Made by a program: the position numbers and the translations under genes | Notes under the pieces: generated by a model | What the model was told of the DNA's origin: nothing | Databases searched by the model: none | What the model saw: the letters and a program-made list of their open reading frames with translations, nothing else | Assembly (NCBI RefSeq): GCF_033878955.1 | Contig: NZ_CP138858.1 | Span: forward strand, 1,364,001-1,428,000 | Direction of reading: 5' to 3' | Length of the DNA: 64,000 nucleotides | Source of the DNA: Coraliomargarita algicola | GTDB lineage: Bacteria; Verrucomicrobiota; Verrucomicrobiia; Opitutales; Coraliomargaritaceae | Shown: in pieces, positions 27,215-36,854 of the stretch | Layout: every line of letters begins with the position of its first letter | Numbering within the stretch: position 1 is the first letter of the stretch

Positions 27215-27907
27215 AATCGTATCCTCGGTTCTCTGAACCGGGGCCGTAGCAGCGACGGACGATTCGCCGCTCAACTAGACGCACCCCAAAACAGAGTTTT
27301 GAGGCTACAATCGTATCCTCGGTTCTCTGAACCGGGGCCGGAGCAGCGGCTGACGATTCGCCACTCAAATAGACGCACCCAAAAACAGAGTTTTGAGGCT
27401 ACAATCGTATCCTCGGTTCTCTGAACCGGGGCCGCAGCTGCGGCTGACGATTCGCCGCTCAACTAGACGCACCCCAAAACAGAGTTTTGAGGCTACAATC
27501 GTATCCTCGCTTCTCTTAACCGGGGCCATAGCAGCGGCTGACGATTCGCCGCTCAGCTAGACGCACCCCAAAACAGAGTTTTGAAGCTACAATCGTATCC
27601 TCGGTTCTCTGAACCGGGGCCGTAGCAGCGGCTGACGATTCACCGCTCCAACTAGACGCACTCCAAAACAGAGTTTTGAAGCTACAATCGTATCCTCGCT
27701 TCTCTGAACCGGGGCCGTAGCAGCGACGGACGATTCGCCGCTGAACTAGACGCACCCCAAAACAGAGTTTTAAGGCTACAATCGTATCCTCGGTTCTCTG
27801 AACCGGGGCCGCAACTGCGGCTGACGATTCGCCGCTCAACTAGACGCACCCCAAAACAGAGTTTTGAGGCTACAATCGTATCCTCGCTTCTCTGAACCAG
27901 GGCCGCA
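27215..27907. repeat. Tandem array of 94-bp units with three hairpins each
   Basis: Seven full units start at 27215, 27309, 27403, 27497, 27591, 27686 and 27780, and a partial one at 27874; the period is 94 bp (95 once). Each unit carries three hairpins: GGTTC-TCT-GAACC; AGCGGC-N9-GCCGCT (perfect only in some copies); CAAAAC-AGA-GTTTTG. The period is not a multiple of three and open frames across it change register, so it is not coding. There is no transposase next to it. It lies between the convergent ends of the sulfatase at 25593-27203 and the gene at 28015. Confidence 0.92.
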
Positions 27908-27988
27908 GGAAAAATAACAACACTAAGATTAAAAACACACCGCCCTCAAGCCGCAACATTGCGACGAACTGCTCACACGCGGTCTTCA

Positions 27989-28002
27989 CAAGTGAAGCCC
28001 CT
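27989..28002. repeat. Half-site of the dispersed GGGGCTTCACTTG element
   Basis: CAAGTGAAGCCCCT here is identical to the right end of the 103-bp inverted-repeat element at 56749-56851; no left end is visible. The bases 27908-27988 hold nothing recognised. Confidence 0.45.
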
Positions 28003-28014
28003 ACCTGCAAAAAA

Positions 28015-28995
28015 TCACTTAAACTTCACCGTCTCATAGAAGCGGATGTGATCGATCTCAAACGCCTGTTTTCGATTGGTCGGATCAAAGCGAAAGCTAT
28101 TAATCATCCCAGAGTTCCAAGACGCATCCTCACGTAAATCGATCAAATAGGTATGAAAATATTCATCATCGACCAGATCGAATTCGATTTTACTGCTGCC
28201 TGAGTTCGCTGTTTCACTACGAAAGAAAACAGTTCCCACGCCTTGCTGAGGCTCCAGCACACGCATGCGAATTTCGATAAATTTATAGATCTTTGAATTT
28301 ATGGCAGTCAAACCTGTCGCGGGTGTCAGTTGCAAAATCATCATGGAGTCGGAACTCACCGGCTTGCCATTAAACACGCCCCGATCAATGCCTGACACGA
28401 TCTCTTTGCCATTCTCGCCGCCTAGATTGTTGCCGATAAAAAAGTTATTCAACCCACCACGCGTGGAACCAGTCTGATCGAATTCAAAGCCGAGCGTCCG
28501 ACCACGATCTACGATAATGTAGTCGATACAATACTCGCCTGGCACATGCTCGCCATCTACAGGATCGAGGCGCAAGCCTTGCCCTAGTTGCGGATATTCC
28601 TCAAGCATCACTTGTCGCCCTGCCAGGGTGTTATTGATCGAGACCTTGCCCATCTTCCCTTCGCGCACTGGCATGGGGTAAACGCTGCCGCCCTTGTTCG
28701 GTTCGGAAAATGAATGCCGGATACGCACATGCGGATAGTTCGAAAAATCGATGCCACCTACATAGCCATCAAAGAACAACTGAGGGTCCGCCCGATCAGT
28801 AATGGAATATTTCGCAACACCATCCTGAGCCGAAACAAACCGCACTCCATTACGCTGCTCCGAGGAAGGATCGGACGGTGCACTAAAGTTTTCCAGTATC
28901 AGCGAATTTGCCTGTGGTGCATCAACGGTAACAACCGCAGCGAAGGCCGACGCGCACGTGCTCGCGATGAGGGTGCTTATAAACAGTTTTTTCAT
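28015..28995 (-). CDS. Secreted protein with two carbohydrate-binding-like beta-sandwich modules
   Basis: 326 residues with a clear signal peptide (MKKLFISTLIASTCASAFA). Two modules follow, each ending in the same pattern: GLRLDPVDG then CIDYIIVD near residue 160, and SFRFDPTNR then FEIDHIRFYE at the C-terminus. The pattern recurs in the protease at 15628-19569 and in the tail of the sulfatase at 32351-34183. No catalytic motif is seen; a polysaccharide-binding role is inferred. GGAG of its ribosome-binding site lies inside the last codons of the upstream sulfatase as they read in the restored frame. It is the last gene of the 34.9-28.0 kb operon. Confidence 0.75.
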   Translation of the reverse strand: MKKLFISTLIASTCASAFAAVVTVDAPQANSLILENFSAPSDPSSEQRNGVRFVSAQDGVAKYSITDRADPQLFFDGYVGGIDFSNYPHVRIRHSFSEPNKGGSVYPMPVREGKMGKVSINNTLAGRQVMLEEYPQLGQGLRLDPVDGEHVPGEYCIDYIIVDRGRTLGFEFDQTGSTRGGLNNFFIGNNLGGENGKEIVSGIDRGVFNGKPVSSDSMMILQLTPATGLTAINSKIYKFIEIRMRVLEPQQGVGTVFFRSETANSGSSKIEFDLVDDEYFHTYLIDLREDASWNSGMINSFRFDPTNRKQAFEIDHIRFYETVKFK

Positions 28996-29048
28996 GCTAA
29001 ATTACTCCGCCGTCGTTCTAAACCGCCACCAGTATGCGCCATCATTGA

Positions 29049-30899
29049 TCACACCGACTGGCTTACCGCGACCTTAAATGCGCCCGGATCAACCAAAACG
29101 TAATACTGCGTATCGGGTTCGAGCGCAGGGATGTTATCAAAGCATAACGTGCGCTTCCCTTGGCTGGGATGCGAAGCATCGGGATCCATTTCCCACACAG
29201 GATTCTGCTCATCACTTACCTTGAACAAACGAAGGAACTTCCCCTTCGCCCCCCTTAAATCAATGGCTGCCGAAAAGCGCATTTCCAAGCGAGTCGTTCC
29301 CGGCGCAGTGAGCTTGGAATTTGCTGGAAACGTGGACACCAACTGTGGCGCAAACATCTGTAGACGATGCCACCCCCAGCCCGCTTGCTGTTGCCCCACG
29401 ACACGACTATCCCTACCGCTCATCTCGATCTCGTGCGCATACGCTTGCCACTTGCTAGCCAGATCACTCGTCAACTTCGGCTGCGCCTCTGCGAGGTCGT
29501 GCTGCTCGGTGCGATCCTTGACTAGATCAAACAACTGCCACGGCCCGCCATAGAGCGACACCGCTTTCATATCATCTTCGATCCAAGCCCGCGATTGGTT
29601 AAACCAGAGAAAACGACTGGGCGCATCGAAAGCAGTTTGCTCAGTCAAGCCTTCCAAAAAGGAGCGTCCGGTGAGCGGCTTCAGCGAAGTGTCATTCTTT
29701 GGAAAATTCACGCCCGTTAACTCTAAGAGCGTGGGGTAAATATCAGTCACCGCGACCGGCGAACGATCGATCTGCCCCGTCCGCCCTTCGAGTCCGTTGG
29801 GCCAATGCGCAATCAGCGGCGCAGCGAGTGCGCCCTCATGGCAGGCATGTTTATAAAAATTGAACGGCGCATTCTTCACCCATGCCCAACCATTACTACT
29901 GGTCGGATTGTTGTGCGGTTTCCATGGGATCTGATCCGCATCCGTTCGTATCGAGCCGTTGTTATAATCCCCGCCATTATCGGACATAAACAGAATGAGA
30001 GTGTCGTCCAATTCGCCGGCCTCTTCGAGAAAAGCAATGAGTCGCCCGATCCCTTGATCCATTTCATCCACCACTGCGGCATAGGCGGCCATGCGGGCGT
30101 CTTCGACGACCTTACGCGCTTGGGGTAACTCATTCCAGCGTCGCACTTCCACGCCATGTGGCGCAGGCGTCCATGCAGGATCGACTAAGCCGAGCTCCAA
30201 CTGCCGTTGATAGCGTGCCTCGCGCACCGCCTCGTAGCCATCCATGTAGCGGCCGATATATTTATCCACGGTCTCTTTACGCGCCTGCAAAGGATGATGC
30301 GGCGCATTGTAGGCAACATACATGAAAAACGGCACGTTGTCCTCCAGCGCTTCACCCATAAACTCGATACTGGAATCGGTGAAAGCCGTCGTCGCATCAA
30401 AGCCTGGCTTAAAGTCGCGAAACTGTGTTTGCCCCGTATACCAATCATTACTGCCGACAAAACAATCAGTCAGCCCGCCTAGAAAACCGAAGAAGCGATC
30501 AAACATCTTACGATCTCTGGGGTCACGAGCTCCCGCGTGCCACTTGCCCGCCATCATCGTTCGGTAACCGCCACGCTGTAGCAGCGACGGCAAGGGTAGC
30601 ACATTCTTATAGCTTCCGTTGCCCGCAGCAGGATACGACATCCCCGCCATCAGCGCCACGCGCGTGGTGGAACACATCGGGGTCACTCGAAACTGCGAAT
30701 AACGAACCCCCTGATTCGCGAGGCGGTCGAGGTTCGGTGTCTCAATCTCGCCACCATAGGCGCCCAAATCGGAGTAGCCTAAATCATCGGCTAGAATCAC
30801 GATCACATTCGGCTGCGTCGTGGCCGCGAAAAGTGCGCCCGCATAAAAGACACTTCCCAGTGCCAGCGATGCGAAAACTTGTTTACAGTTCAAAAGCAT
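29049..30899 (-). CDS. Sulfatase with unusual CSTTR signature and C-terminal SbsA-like Ig domain (frameshifted end)
   Basis: 616 residues with a signal peptide (to about 26), metal-binding ADD at residues 37-39 and the active-site block MCSTTRVALMAGM: Cys76 and Arg80 are present but the usual Pro/Ala at Cys+2 is Thr. GKWHAGARD and FMSDNGGDYNNG follow. The C-terminal 75 residues form an SbsA-type Ig-like domain (LEPDTQYYVLVDPGAFK). After GAFK the frame runs into a stop at 29049, while the next frame reads GRGKPVGVINDGAYWWRFRT and stops at 29002, exactly what such a domain should end with; so one base seems lost near 29070. The start codon overlaps the previous stop (TAATG), implying translational coupling. 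Confidence 0.87.
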   Translation of the reverse strand: MLLNCKQVFASLALGSVFYAGALFAATTQPNVIVILADDLGYSDLGAYGGEIETPNLDRLANQGVRYSQFRVTPMCSTTRVALMAGMSYPAAGNGSYKNVLPLPSLLQRGGYRTMMAGKWHAGARDPRDRKMFDRFFGFLGGLTDCFVGSNDWYTGQTQFRDFKPGFDATTAFTDSSIEFMGEALEDNVPFFMYVAYNAPHHPLQARKETVDKYIGRYMDGYEAVREARYQRQLELGLVDPAWTPAPHGVEVRRWNELPQARKVVEDARMAAYAAVVDEMDQGIGRLIAFLEEAGELDDTLILFMSDNGGDYNNGSIRTDADQIPWKPHNNPTSSNGWAWVKNAPFNFYKHACHEGALAAPLIAHWPNGLEGRTGQIDRSPVAVTDIYPTLLELTGVNFPKNDTSLKPLTGRSFLEGLTEQTAFDAPSRFLWFNQSRAWIEDDMKAVSLYGGPWQLFDLVKDRTEQHDLAEAQPKLTSDLASKWQAYAHEIEMSGRDSRVVGQQQAGWGWHRLQMFAPQLVSTFPANSKLTAPGTTRLEMRFSAAIDLRGAKGKFLRLFKVSDEQNPVWEMDPDASHPSQGKRTLCFDNIPALEPDTQYYVLVDPGAFKVAVSQSV

Positions 30900-32344
30900 T
30901 AGTGCGCGTCCGGTTGTTCAGGGATTTCTAACGGACTCTTTTCAATATCATTCGTGGCCGCGCGCCATGTATTCATCACCGCACGCATGCGCTGTAACAC
31001 TGCTTGACGCTCGGGATTGTTGGCCAAGTCATGCACGCCCCATTTATCTTCATCGATTTTATAAAGCTGCTCGGGCTGTCTTGGCTTATCAAAAAGTGTT
31101 AGATACGCATACTCATCGGGGTGACTCTCTTTCGCGGCAATGATCGCATCGTAAGCATGGTTGCCCCAAACTTCGACACCGCGAAGATCATCGGGCAAAC
31201 GCTGCGATTTGTCAGGATCGACATTCAAAATGTAATACCAGTTGCCATCAGTCACCACACGTTGCGGGTAGAATTCGCGCGGATCGGGACCGTGAGAATT
31301 GTGCTCGGCAAACACATACTCGCGCCCTTCGATACTGTCGCCCCCACTGAGGATCGGCCGCAAGGATTCCCCCTGCATGACTTCAGGAATTTCAATGCCA
31401 CAATAATCAAGAATCGTGGGCGCATAATCGATTTGTGAAACGGGCGAGTTATTCGTCTGTCCTTTGACCACGCCAGGCCCCACCACCGCGAGCGGAATAC
31501 GTGTTCCAGTAGGATACGCGGATGCTTTGGCGTAGTGAATCGGCATGCCTTGGTCGGAGGTGAAGATGACGAAGGTCTCCTCACGAATACCCGCGTCATC
31601 CAAGGCCTGAAGGATCGCACCGACGCATGCATCGGCAATTTCTACGCAGGCGTAATACTCCTGCATGTCACGACGCACGCCCGGTGTGTCGGGCAAGAAC
31701 GACGGAACTTCGATACTGTTCGCCGCAGGCAGTTTCTGATTAGGATTGGAATTTAAGTGAACGCGATATGGCCGGTGTGGCGCTGCAACATTGGCATGGA
31801 TAAAAAACGGACGATCGCCGGCCTGCTCAATGAAGTCTCCCATCACTTTGTGAAAACGCTTGGGCTCGGACTGCACTGGATCGCGTGCGTCATAAGGATA
31901 ACGCCATGCCGGGCTCAAGTGGAGCTTCTGTGTGATTGCGGTGAAGTAGCCGTTGGCCCGAAAGACCTCGGGGAGTGTCGCCACGTCACGACCAATCCCA
32001 ACCGTGTCTACGATGTGTGTCTCACGGGAAAATGCTTTATCGGGAAGATTCAACGGCGGCGTATGCACATTGCGCCAGTTGCCGTTACTGTGCGGCCACA
32101 TGCCTGTTAGGATCGCAGTGCGCGAGGGCGAGCAGGACGCCGAAGCGGCAAATGCATTGTAGAAATACACGCCTTCTTTAGCGAATGCATCGATGTTTGG
32201 CGTCTCAATGCCAGGTGTGCCCAGCATTGAAAGATCGGGGCTCATATCGTCCGCCAGAATGAGAACGACATTCGGTTGTTTTGCGGCAGAGACCGACTGC
32301 AAGAGGCAGGTCGCGGCCAAGAGTAGACATGCTTTCTTCAACAT
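30899..32344 (-). CDS. Secreted sulfatase, heparan-sulfamidase-like subgroup
   Basis: 481 residues with signal peptide (MLKKACLLLAATCLLQSVSA). Metal-binding ILADDMSPD, signature C71-S-P-S-R-T (SCSPSRTAILTGMWPHSNGN), and IFTSDQGMPIHYAK. The SPDLSMLG and MWPHSNG features fit the N-sulfoglucosamine-sulfohydrolase-like subgroup, but substrate cannot be read from sequence alone. It sits between two other sulfatases; the stop overlaps the next ATG by one base, and it starts 7 bases after the previous gene. Different subgroups in one operon suggest stepwise removal of sulfates at different positions (inference). Confidence 0.9.
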   Translation of the reverse strand: MLKKACLLLAATCLLQSVSAAKQPNVVLILADDMSPDLSMLGTPGIETPNIDAFAKEGVYFYNAFAASASCSPSRTAILTGMWPHSNGNWRNVHTPPLNLPDKAFSRETHIVDTVGIGRDVATLPEVFRANGYFTAITQKLHLSPAWRYPYDARDPVQSEPKRFHKVMGDFIEQAGDRPFFIHANVAAPHRPYRVHLNSNPNQKLPAANSIEVPSFLPDTPGVRRDMQEYYACVEIADACVGAILQALDDAGIREETFVIFTSDQGMPIHYAKASAYPTGTRIPLAVVGPGVVKGQTNNSPVSQIDYAPTILDYCGIEIPEVMQGESLRPILSGGDSIEGREYVFAEHNSHGPDPREFYPQRVVTDGNWYYILNVDPDKSQRLPDDLRGVEVWGNHAYDAIIAAKESHPDEYAYLTLFDKPRQPEQLYKIDEDKWGVHDLANNPERQAVLQRMRAVMNTWRAATNDIEKSPLEIPEQPDAH

Positions 32345-32350
32345 AAATAA

Positions 32351-34183
32351 TTACTTCCAAGTGTGTAACACCTGCCCGTTCGAACCGAGCAGACGTATGT
32401 TTTTGAGTTCGATCACGCCCGCTCCTTGCGAAGGATCTAAACGTATTGAGTTCAATTTTCCGGTGAACGGTAGCTTGATCGCGTAGTCGTGCCAGGCACC
32501 ATCTTGCTGCACTGCAAAACTGACCGAATGATTGCCTTTAAAGCCTTTTACTGTGGGCGAAGTCCAAAAGACTTGTCCCTGTCCACTCGATTTGGAACGC
32601 ATCGTAAAGGAGAACGTGACGGGACCACTCACATGATGAAAGTCGTGACTACCGATCCGTGGATCACGTCCACTGCTATCGATGCGGAGCACTCCATTTT
32701 CGGCTGCGATCTCAACATCGCCGATCACGTTCCAGCCCATCACAGGCTTGCTCGCAAAGGTCGGATTTTTGATCGGCACCAGCACCTCGGCTTCTTGTAA
32801 ATAGGCCTCAATAGTCGCGTCCAACTGCGAAACTTTTTCCGGCATACTGTCGGCAAGATTATTCGTCTCACCGATATCCGTTTTCAAGTTATAGAGCTCA
32901 TATCGGTGCGCTTGATTTTCGCCGTCGTAGTAAAAGCGATACAACTTATAGTCACCAACGCGCACACTAGTGTTGGGCAAATTATCCGTGGCCGGCACAT
33001 AGTGTGGGAAGTGGGAGATGAAGGGACCGCGATCAAAGGATTCCCCCGCAATGGCTGCACTAAAGTCGATGCCATCTTTGTGATACTCCGGATGCTGCGG
33101 CAAACCTGCCATCTTCAAAATCGTAGGATACAAATCGGCAGAGCACACGATTGAATCGGTCGTGGTGCCTGGATGTGATACGCGTGCCCACGAAACAATC
33201 AAGGGAACGCGCACCCCACCCTCGTAGTTATTCCCCTTACCACTTTTCAGCGGAAAGTTGTTGGTCGGTGTGGTGCCGTCGACCTCGTTATACATGTTGC
33301 CGCCATTGTCGGAGGTGAAAATAATAATGGTGTCGTCGCGCAGGCCCATACGATCGAGCTCCTGCAACAGACGTTCGATATTTTGATCCATTGCCTCAAT
33401 CATCGCCCCCATCGTCGGTGAGCGTTGCGGGTAGTCAGGGTCAACCAATTGCTCATACTTGTCCACCAAGGCAGGCTTCGCTTGAAACGGTGCATGCACA
33501 TCGTAAAACCATAGGTTGAGCAGGAAAGGACCGCTGCGATTGGCTTTGATAAACTTCAACGCTTCATCGGTGATCGCATCGGAGATATGCGTGCCTTTCG
33601 GGTAGTCGGGAATCGTCTCCACTTTCCATGGCGCAAAGAAGCCTCCCGGAGGCGGTGGGCCCGGATGATGACGCCCACCAATCACTACATCAAAGCCCTG
33701 ATTCTCTGGAATGTAAGGAGCGGAACCGACATGCCACTTACCCATAAACGCTGTGCGGTAACCCGCCTCCTGCAAGAGCTCTGCATAGGTGACGTATTCA
33801 TTGGGCAAGCGAGAGCGCGATTGAGGAATGATAGCCGGCTTATCAACAGTGGCCGCAGTCCCTTGCTTCGGATCTAAGATCGCCTGCTGAATATGTCCCG
33901 ACGCGGCCGTGAAACGCAAACGCGCCGGCGACTGTCCGGTCAAAATACTGGCACGCGTCGGCGAACACAGGGGATTCGACGAATAGGCATCCGTAAACAA
34001 CACCCCTTCCCGCGCCAAACGATCGATGCCTGGAGTTTGATAAAACTCACTCTTATAGGCGGAGCTATCGCGCCAGCCCAAATCATCCGCAACAATCAGA
34101 ATGATATTAGGCTGTTTTGCAGCCGCGGTAAGGACGACAACGCTAAGCGATGCCCCCCACAGTAGGGACTTAAAAATAGACAT
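32351..34183 (-). CDS. Secreted sulfatase with C-terminal carbohydrate-binding-like module
   Basis: 610 residues with signal peptide (to about 22). ADDLGWRDSSAY, signature C73-S-P-T-R-A-S (NPLCSPTRASILTGQSPARL), GKWHVGSAPYIPENQGFD, and FTSDNGGNMYNEVDG. From about residue 480 a separate domain follows (WNVIGDVEIAAENGVLRIDS, then LNSIRLDPSQGAGVIELKNI), the same sandwich pattern as in 28015-28995. It is closely related to the frameshifted sulfatase at 34974-36802 (shared PIIP or YIPEN region, GGRxxPGPPPPG). Confidence 0.92.
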   Translation of the reverse strand: MSIFKSLLWGASLSVVVLTAAAKQPNIILIVADDLGWRDSSAYKSEFYQTPGIDRLAREGVLFTDAYSSNPLCSPTRASILTGQSPARLRFTAASGHIQQAILDPKQGTAATVDKPAIIPQSRSRLPNEYVTYAELLQEAGYRTAFMGKWHVGSAPYIPENQGFDVVIGGRHHPGPPPPGGFFAPWKVETIPDYPKGTHISDAITDEALKFIKANRSGPFLLNLWFYDVHAPFQAKPALVDKYEQLVDPDYPQRSPTMGAMIEAMDQNIERLLQELDRMGLRDDTIIIFTSDNGGNMYNEVDGTTPTNNFPLKSGKGNNYEGGVRVPLIVSWARVSHPGTTTDSIVCSADLYPTILKMAGLPQHPEYHKDGIDFSAAIAGESFDRGPFISHFPHYVPATDNLPNTSVRVGDYKLYRFYYDGENQAHRYELYNLKTDIGETNNLADSMPEKVSQLDATIEAYLQEAEVLVPIKNPTFASKPVMGWNVIGDVEIAAENGVLRIDSSGRDPRIGSHDFHHVSGPVTFSFTMRSKSSGQGQVFWTSPTVKGFKGNHSVSFAVQQDGAWHDYAIKLPFTGKLNSIRLDPSQGAGVIELKNIRLLGSNGQVLHTWK

Positions 34184-34200
34184 AGAAAGTTAAAGCGGGA

Positions 34201-34881
34201 TTAATATTCGGAAGGGTCGAAAAGACGTTTGCGAAACTCCAGGTCGTAAACTTTTTCGCGGCTGAGCAACTCGGTGTGACCGTCGGCAAACACCACGCCC
34301 ACCTCGCCATTGTTTAAACGAGGCTCCGGTATATTCGTCGGATTCGATCCTTTGGCGAAATCGCCCTGAATATACCAAGATGCATTTCCAGTATTCTCCG
34401 CATAGGCGGTGCAGACTACTAGTGTCTTGGCTGGATTGACTAAACCATGGACATTGAATCCCGAGGTCGAACGATCCGTATTGTTCGGATTCGCATCCAG
34501 AAAAATATAGGTGCTACCACCATAGTCACTGATGCCGTGACTCTTTTGCGCCGTCGGATCATCAAACATCGGATGCTTGCCCGACTCCGAGCGATCCCAC
34601 TCTAAGATCTCCTCTTCCAAAGCTTGAGCCCAAAAATACGGCGACGTGCTATCCGGATCGCTCAGCTTGCGATTCAGCAAAGGAAAAATGCCATTATTCT
34701 GATTCGTAAACAGCGCCACCGCGTTCCCTATCTGCCTGAGGTTGGACACACTTTTCGAACTATTAGCCCGATCCCTGACGGCCCCCACGGCGGGGATCAA
34801 GATCGCCGCTAAAATCGCAATTATCGCGATCACAGTTAATAATTCAATCAGGGTAAAAGCAGTTTGGGGTCGTTTTTTCAT
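34201..34881 (-). CDS. Type II secretion/prepilin-like protein with N-terminal methylation motif
   Basis: 226 residues. Prepilin motif FTLIELLTVIAIIAILAAIL at residues 9-28 with Glu at +5, processed by prepilin peptidase, and the C-terminal VGVVFADGHTELLSRE common in the large verrucomicrobial and planctomycetal pseudopilin families. It is the first gene of a minus-strand operon with three sulfatases and a binding protein, directly behind operator 6, and is 17 bases ahead of the sulfatase at 32351-34183. It may form a pseudopilus used to export or display the enzymes (inference). Confidence 0.88.
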   Translation of the reverse strand: MKKRPQTAFTLIELLTVIAIIAILAAILIPAVGAVRDRANSSKSVSNLRQIGNAVALFTNQNNGIFPLLNRKLSDPDSTSPYFWAQALEEEILEWDRSESGKHPMFDDPTAQKSHGISDYGGSTYIFLDANPNNTDRSTSGFNVHGLVNPAKTLVVCTAYAENTGNASWYIQGDFAKGSNPTNIPEPRLNNGEVGVVFADGHTELLSREKVYDLEFRKRLFDPSEY

Positions 34882-34896
34882 AATGAGGTATGCAAT

Positions 34897-34910
34897 AAGA
34901 AACCTTTCTT
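34897..34910. promoter_or_regulatory. Candidate operator 6 before the pseudopilin-sulfatase operon
   Basis: AAGAAACCTTTCTT, identical to operator 3, 16 bases upstream of the start codon at 34881 (minus strand) and within the gap after the sulfatase at 34974. It indicates a separate promoter for the downstream five genes. Confidence 0.75.
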
Positions 34911-34973
34911 ATGAACTTTTGTCAACTCGCAATGCATGAGTTTTTATCAGATCTTTTGCGTCTAATTCACGAA

Positions 34974-36671
34974 CTACAGATGGCTCTCGCTCAGTTGCAC
35001 CGCACTAATATGGCTGCGGCCTGGTTGCTCCATATCGAGCAACAGTGTAATGGGCCCACGCTCGTAAGCACGCCCGATCGGCACTACGACGCACCCTTGC
35101 GTGAGATCGGGATTCACAGTGATGGGCGCCCCGTAAAGTGGTCCATCGCCAAGGCCTACTGTGGCAGAGATCACACAATTTGACATCAACTGAAATTCCA
35201 ACTGGTCGCCCGTAGCGCCCGCCGCTGGATAGTAGCGTAGCACCACTCGATCGGCATTGGAGGTAATCGTCGCCTTGCTTGCATCTGGGCCGCCGATAAA
35301 ATAACCACCGGATTGCATCACAAACCCAGCTTGCTTCATCTCTGGGTCGTAGTTCGGGTTCTTACGAGGCAGCAATGTCTCAGTTTCGGCCAAATGCGCT
35401 TCCAACCAATTGTTCAATCGCTCGGCGACTTCTACATGCTCCAAAGCCAAGTTCTGCGTTTCGCCTGAATCGATCGACAGATCATACAGCTCCAGTAAGT
35501 CCTCCTGATCGGCCCCGAGGTTAAAGAAACGTAGCAACTTCCATTTGCCATCACGCACCCACGCATTCGCAAGGTTGCCCGTGGCCAGCACGGTGTGCCC
35601 AAACATACTAGTCACAGGCGGACGCTCCATCAACTCACCGGAAAAGGCGGGGCGCAAACTCACGCCATCGAGCACCGCAGCTTCGGGCGTCTCCAACTGA
35701 GCAACATCGAGCAAGGTCGGAAAAAAATCATAGCTGATCGCAATGGTATCGGTCCAATCACCCGCAGGCACTTGGCCTGGCCATTTCACAATCAGCGGCA
35801 CACGTGAGCCGCCTTCGTAGTTGTTGCCCTTCCCCGCTTTCAACGGATAATTGTTGGTCGGATTCTCGCCCTCGGGACGGTCATACATGTTGCCTCCGTT
35901 ATCGGAGGAGAAGATCACAATCGTGTTTTCATCTAAGCCTAAGCGTTTCAGTGCTTCGGTGACTTTGCCCACGTTCTGATCCATCGTCTCGACCATGGCT
36001 CCCATGATCGCAGATTTTTGATACTGCGCCTGTGCCGCGAGTGGACGGTATTTCTCAATGAGTTCGGGCTTCCCTTGGAAAGGCGCGTGCACGTTGAAAA
36101 ACCAGAGCGCGAGAAAGAAAGGTTCGTCTTGCTTGGACTCGATAAAATCGACCGCCGCATCGCCGATCACATCATCCGCATTAGGATGCCCTTCGACCGC
36201 AGGCATATTCGTCTCTGCGGTATCCCAAGGACCAAAAAATCCCGGAGGCGGCGGGCCGGGGAAACCACGTCCACCCACAACATGATCGAAGCCAAAGTTT
36301 TCAGGAATATAGGGATCGTAGCCCAGATGCCATTTTCCCATGAAGGCGGTCGCGTAGCCGGCATCTTGCAACAATTTAGAAATGGTAATCGAATCAAGTG
36401 GAATCCGGTTATTGGTTTCCGGCTCCGTCATCGGCAAACCAGGCGCGGCGCTCGCACGCTCCGCAGCATCGAGTTTCACCTCAGGCACGTGTCCCACGGG
36501 CGTGGTCAACCGCAAGCGCCCCACCGTTTGCCCCGTAAGAATACTGGCACGGGTCGGCGTGCAGAGCGACTGGATGCATAGGCATTTGAAAAGCTCAAGC
36601 CTTCCGCCGCCAAGGCGTCGACCGCAGGGGTTTGATAGAGCTCGCTGCCATAACAGCCGAGGTCGCGCCAA
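34974..36671 (-). pseudogene. Sulfatase, main part (frameshifted near the active-site Cys)
   Basis: This frame carries CTPTRASILTGQTVGRL, GKWHLGYDPYIPENFGFD, GGRGFPGPPPPG, FSSDNGGNMYDRPEG and a C-terminal beta domain of about 100 residues (GGPDASKATITSNADRVVLR). The N-terminus of the protein lies in another frame at 36802-36506, the break falling near 36571-36580 between NAYAS and SLCTPTR, just before the catalytic Cys. With the break repaired the protein has about 608 residues, similar to the sulfatase at 32351-34183. As written it could not give an active enzyme. Confidence 0.85.
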
Positions 36672-36802
36672 CCAAGATCGTCGACGATGATCATCACGAC
36701 ATTTGGACGTTCTGGCTCAGCTTGTGACGCAGAAGCGAGCAGTGAACCAACAGTCGCCAGACAGATCGCAGGGGCGTAGAATAGAGTTTTTAAAACAGAC
36801 AT
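36506..36802 (-). pseudogene. N-terminal part of the frameshifted sulfatase
   Basis: Signal peptide (MSVLKTLFYAPAICLATVGS) and metal-binding VVMIIVDDLGWRDLGCYGSE, continuing to LSFSNAYASS; after that the frame reads nonsense. The paralogue at 32351-34183 has LFTDAYSSNPLCSPTRAS here, so one base is missing between AYASS and SLCTPTR. It starts 52 bases after the GH78 gene. Confidence 0.85.
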
Positions 36803-36854
36803 AGTTATTGAAATTTGGAGAGCCCGATTGCGGGCGAAATAAGCCTTTGAGAAT

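Noticed and set aside
27271..27839. Open frames on the minus strand across the 94-bp repeats, reading repeated VQRTEDTIV-like segments
   Set aside because: The period of 94 is not a multiple of three, the frames shift between units, there is no ribosome-binding site, and the DNA is better explained as hairpin repeats.
27215..27907. CRISPR array
   Set aside because: The whole 94-bp unit is repeated with little change; there are no unique spacers and no cas genes.
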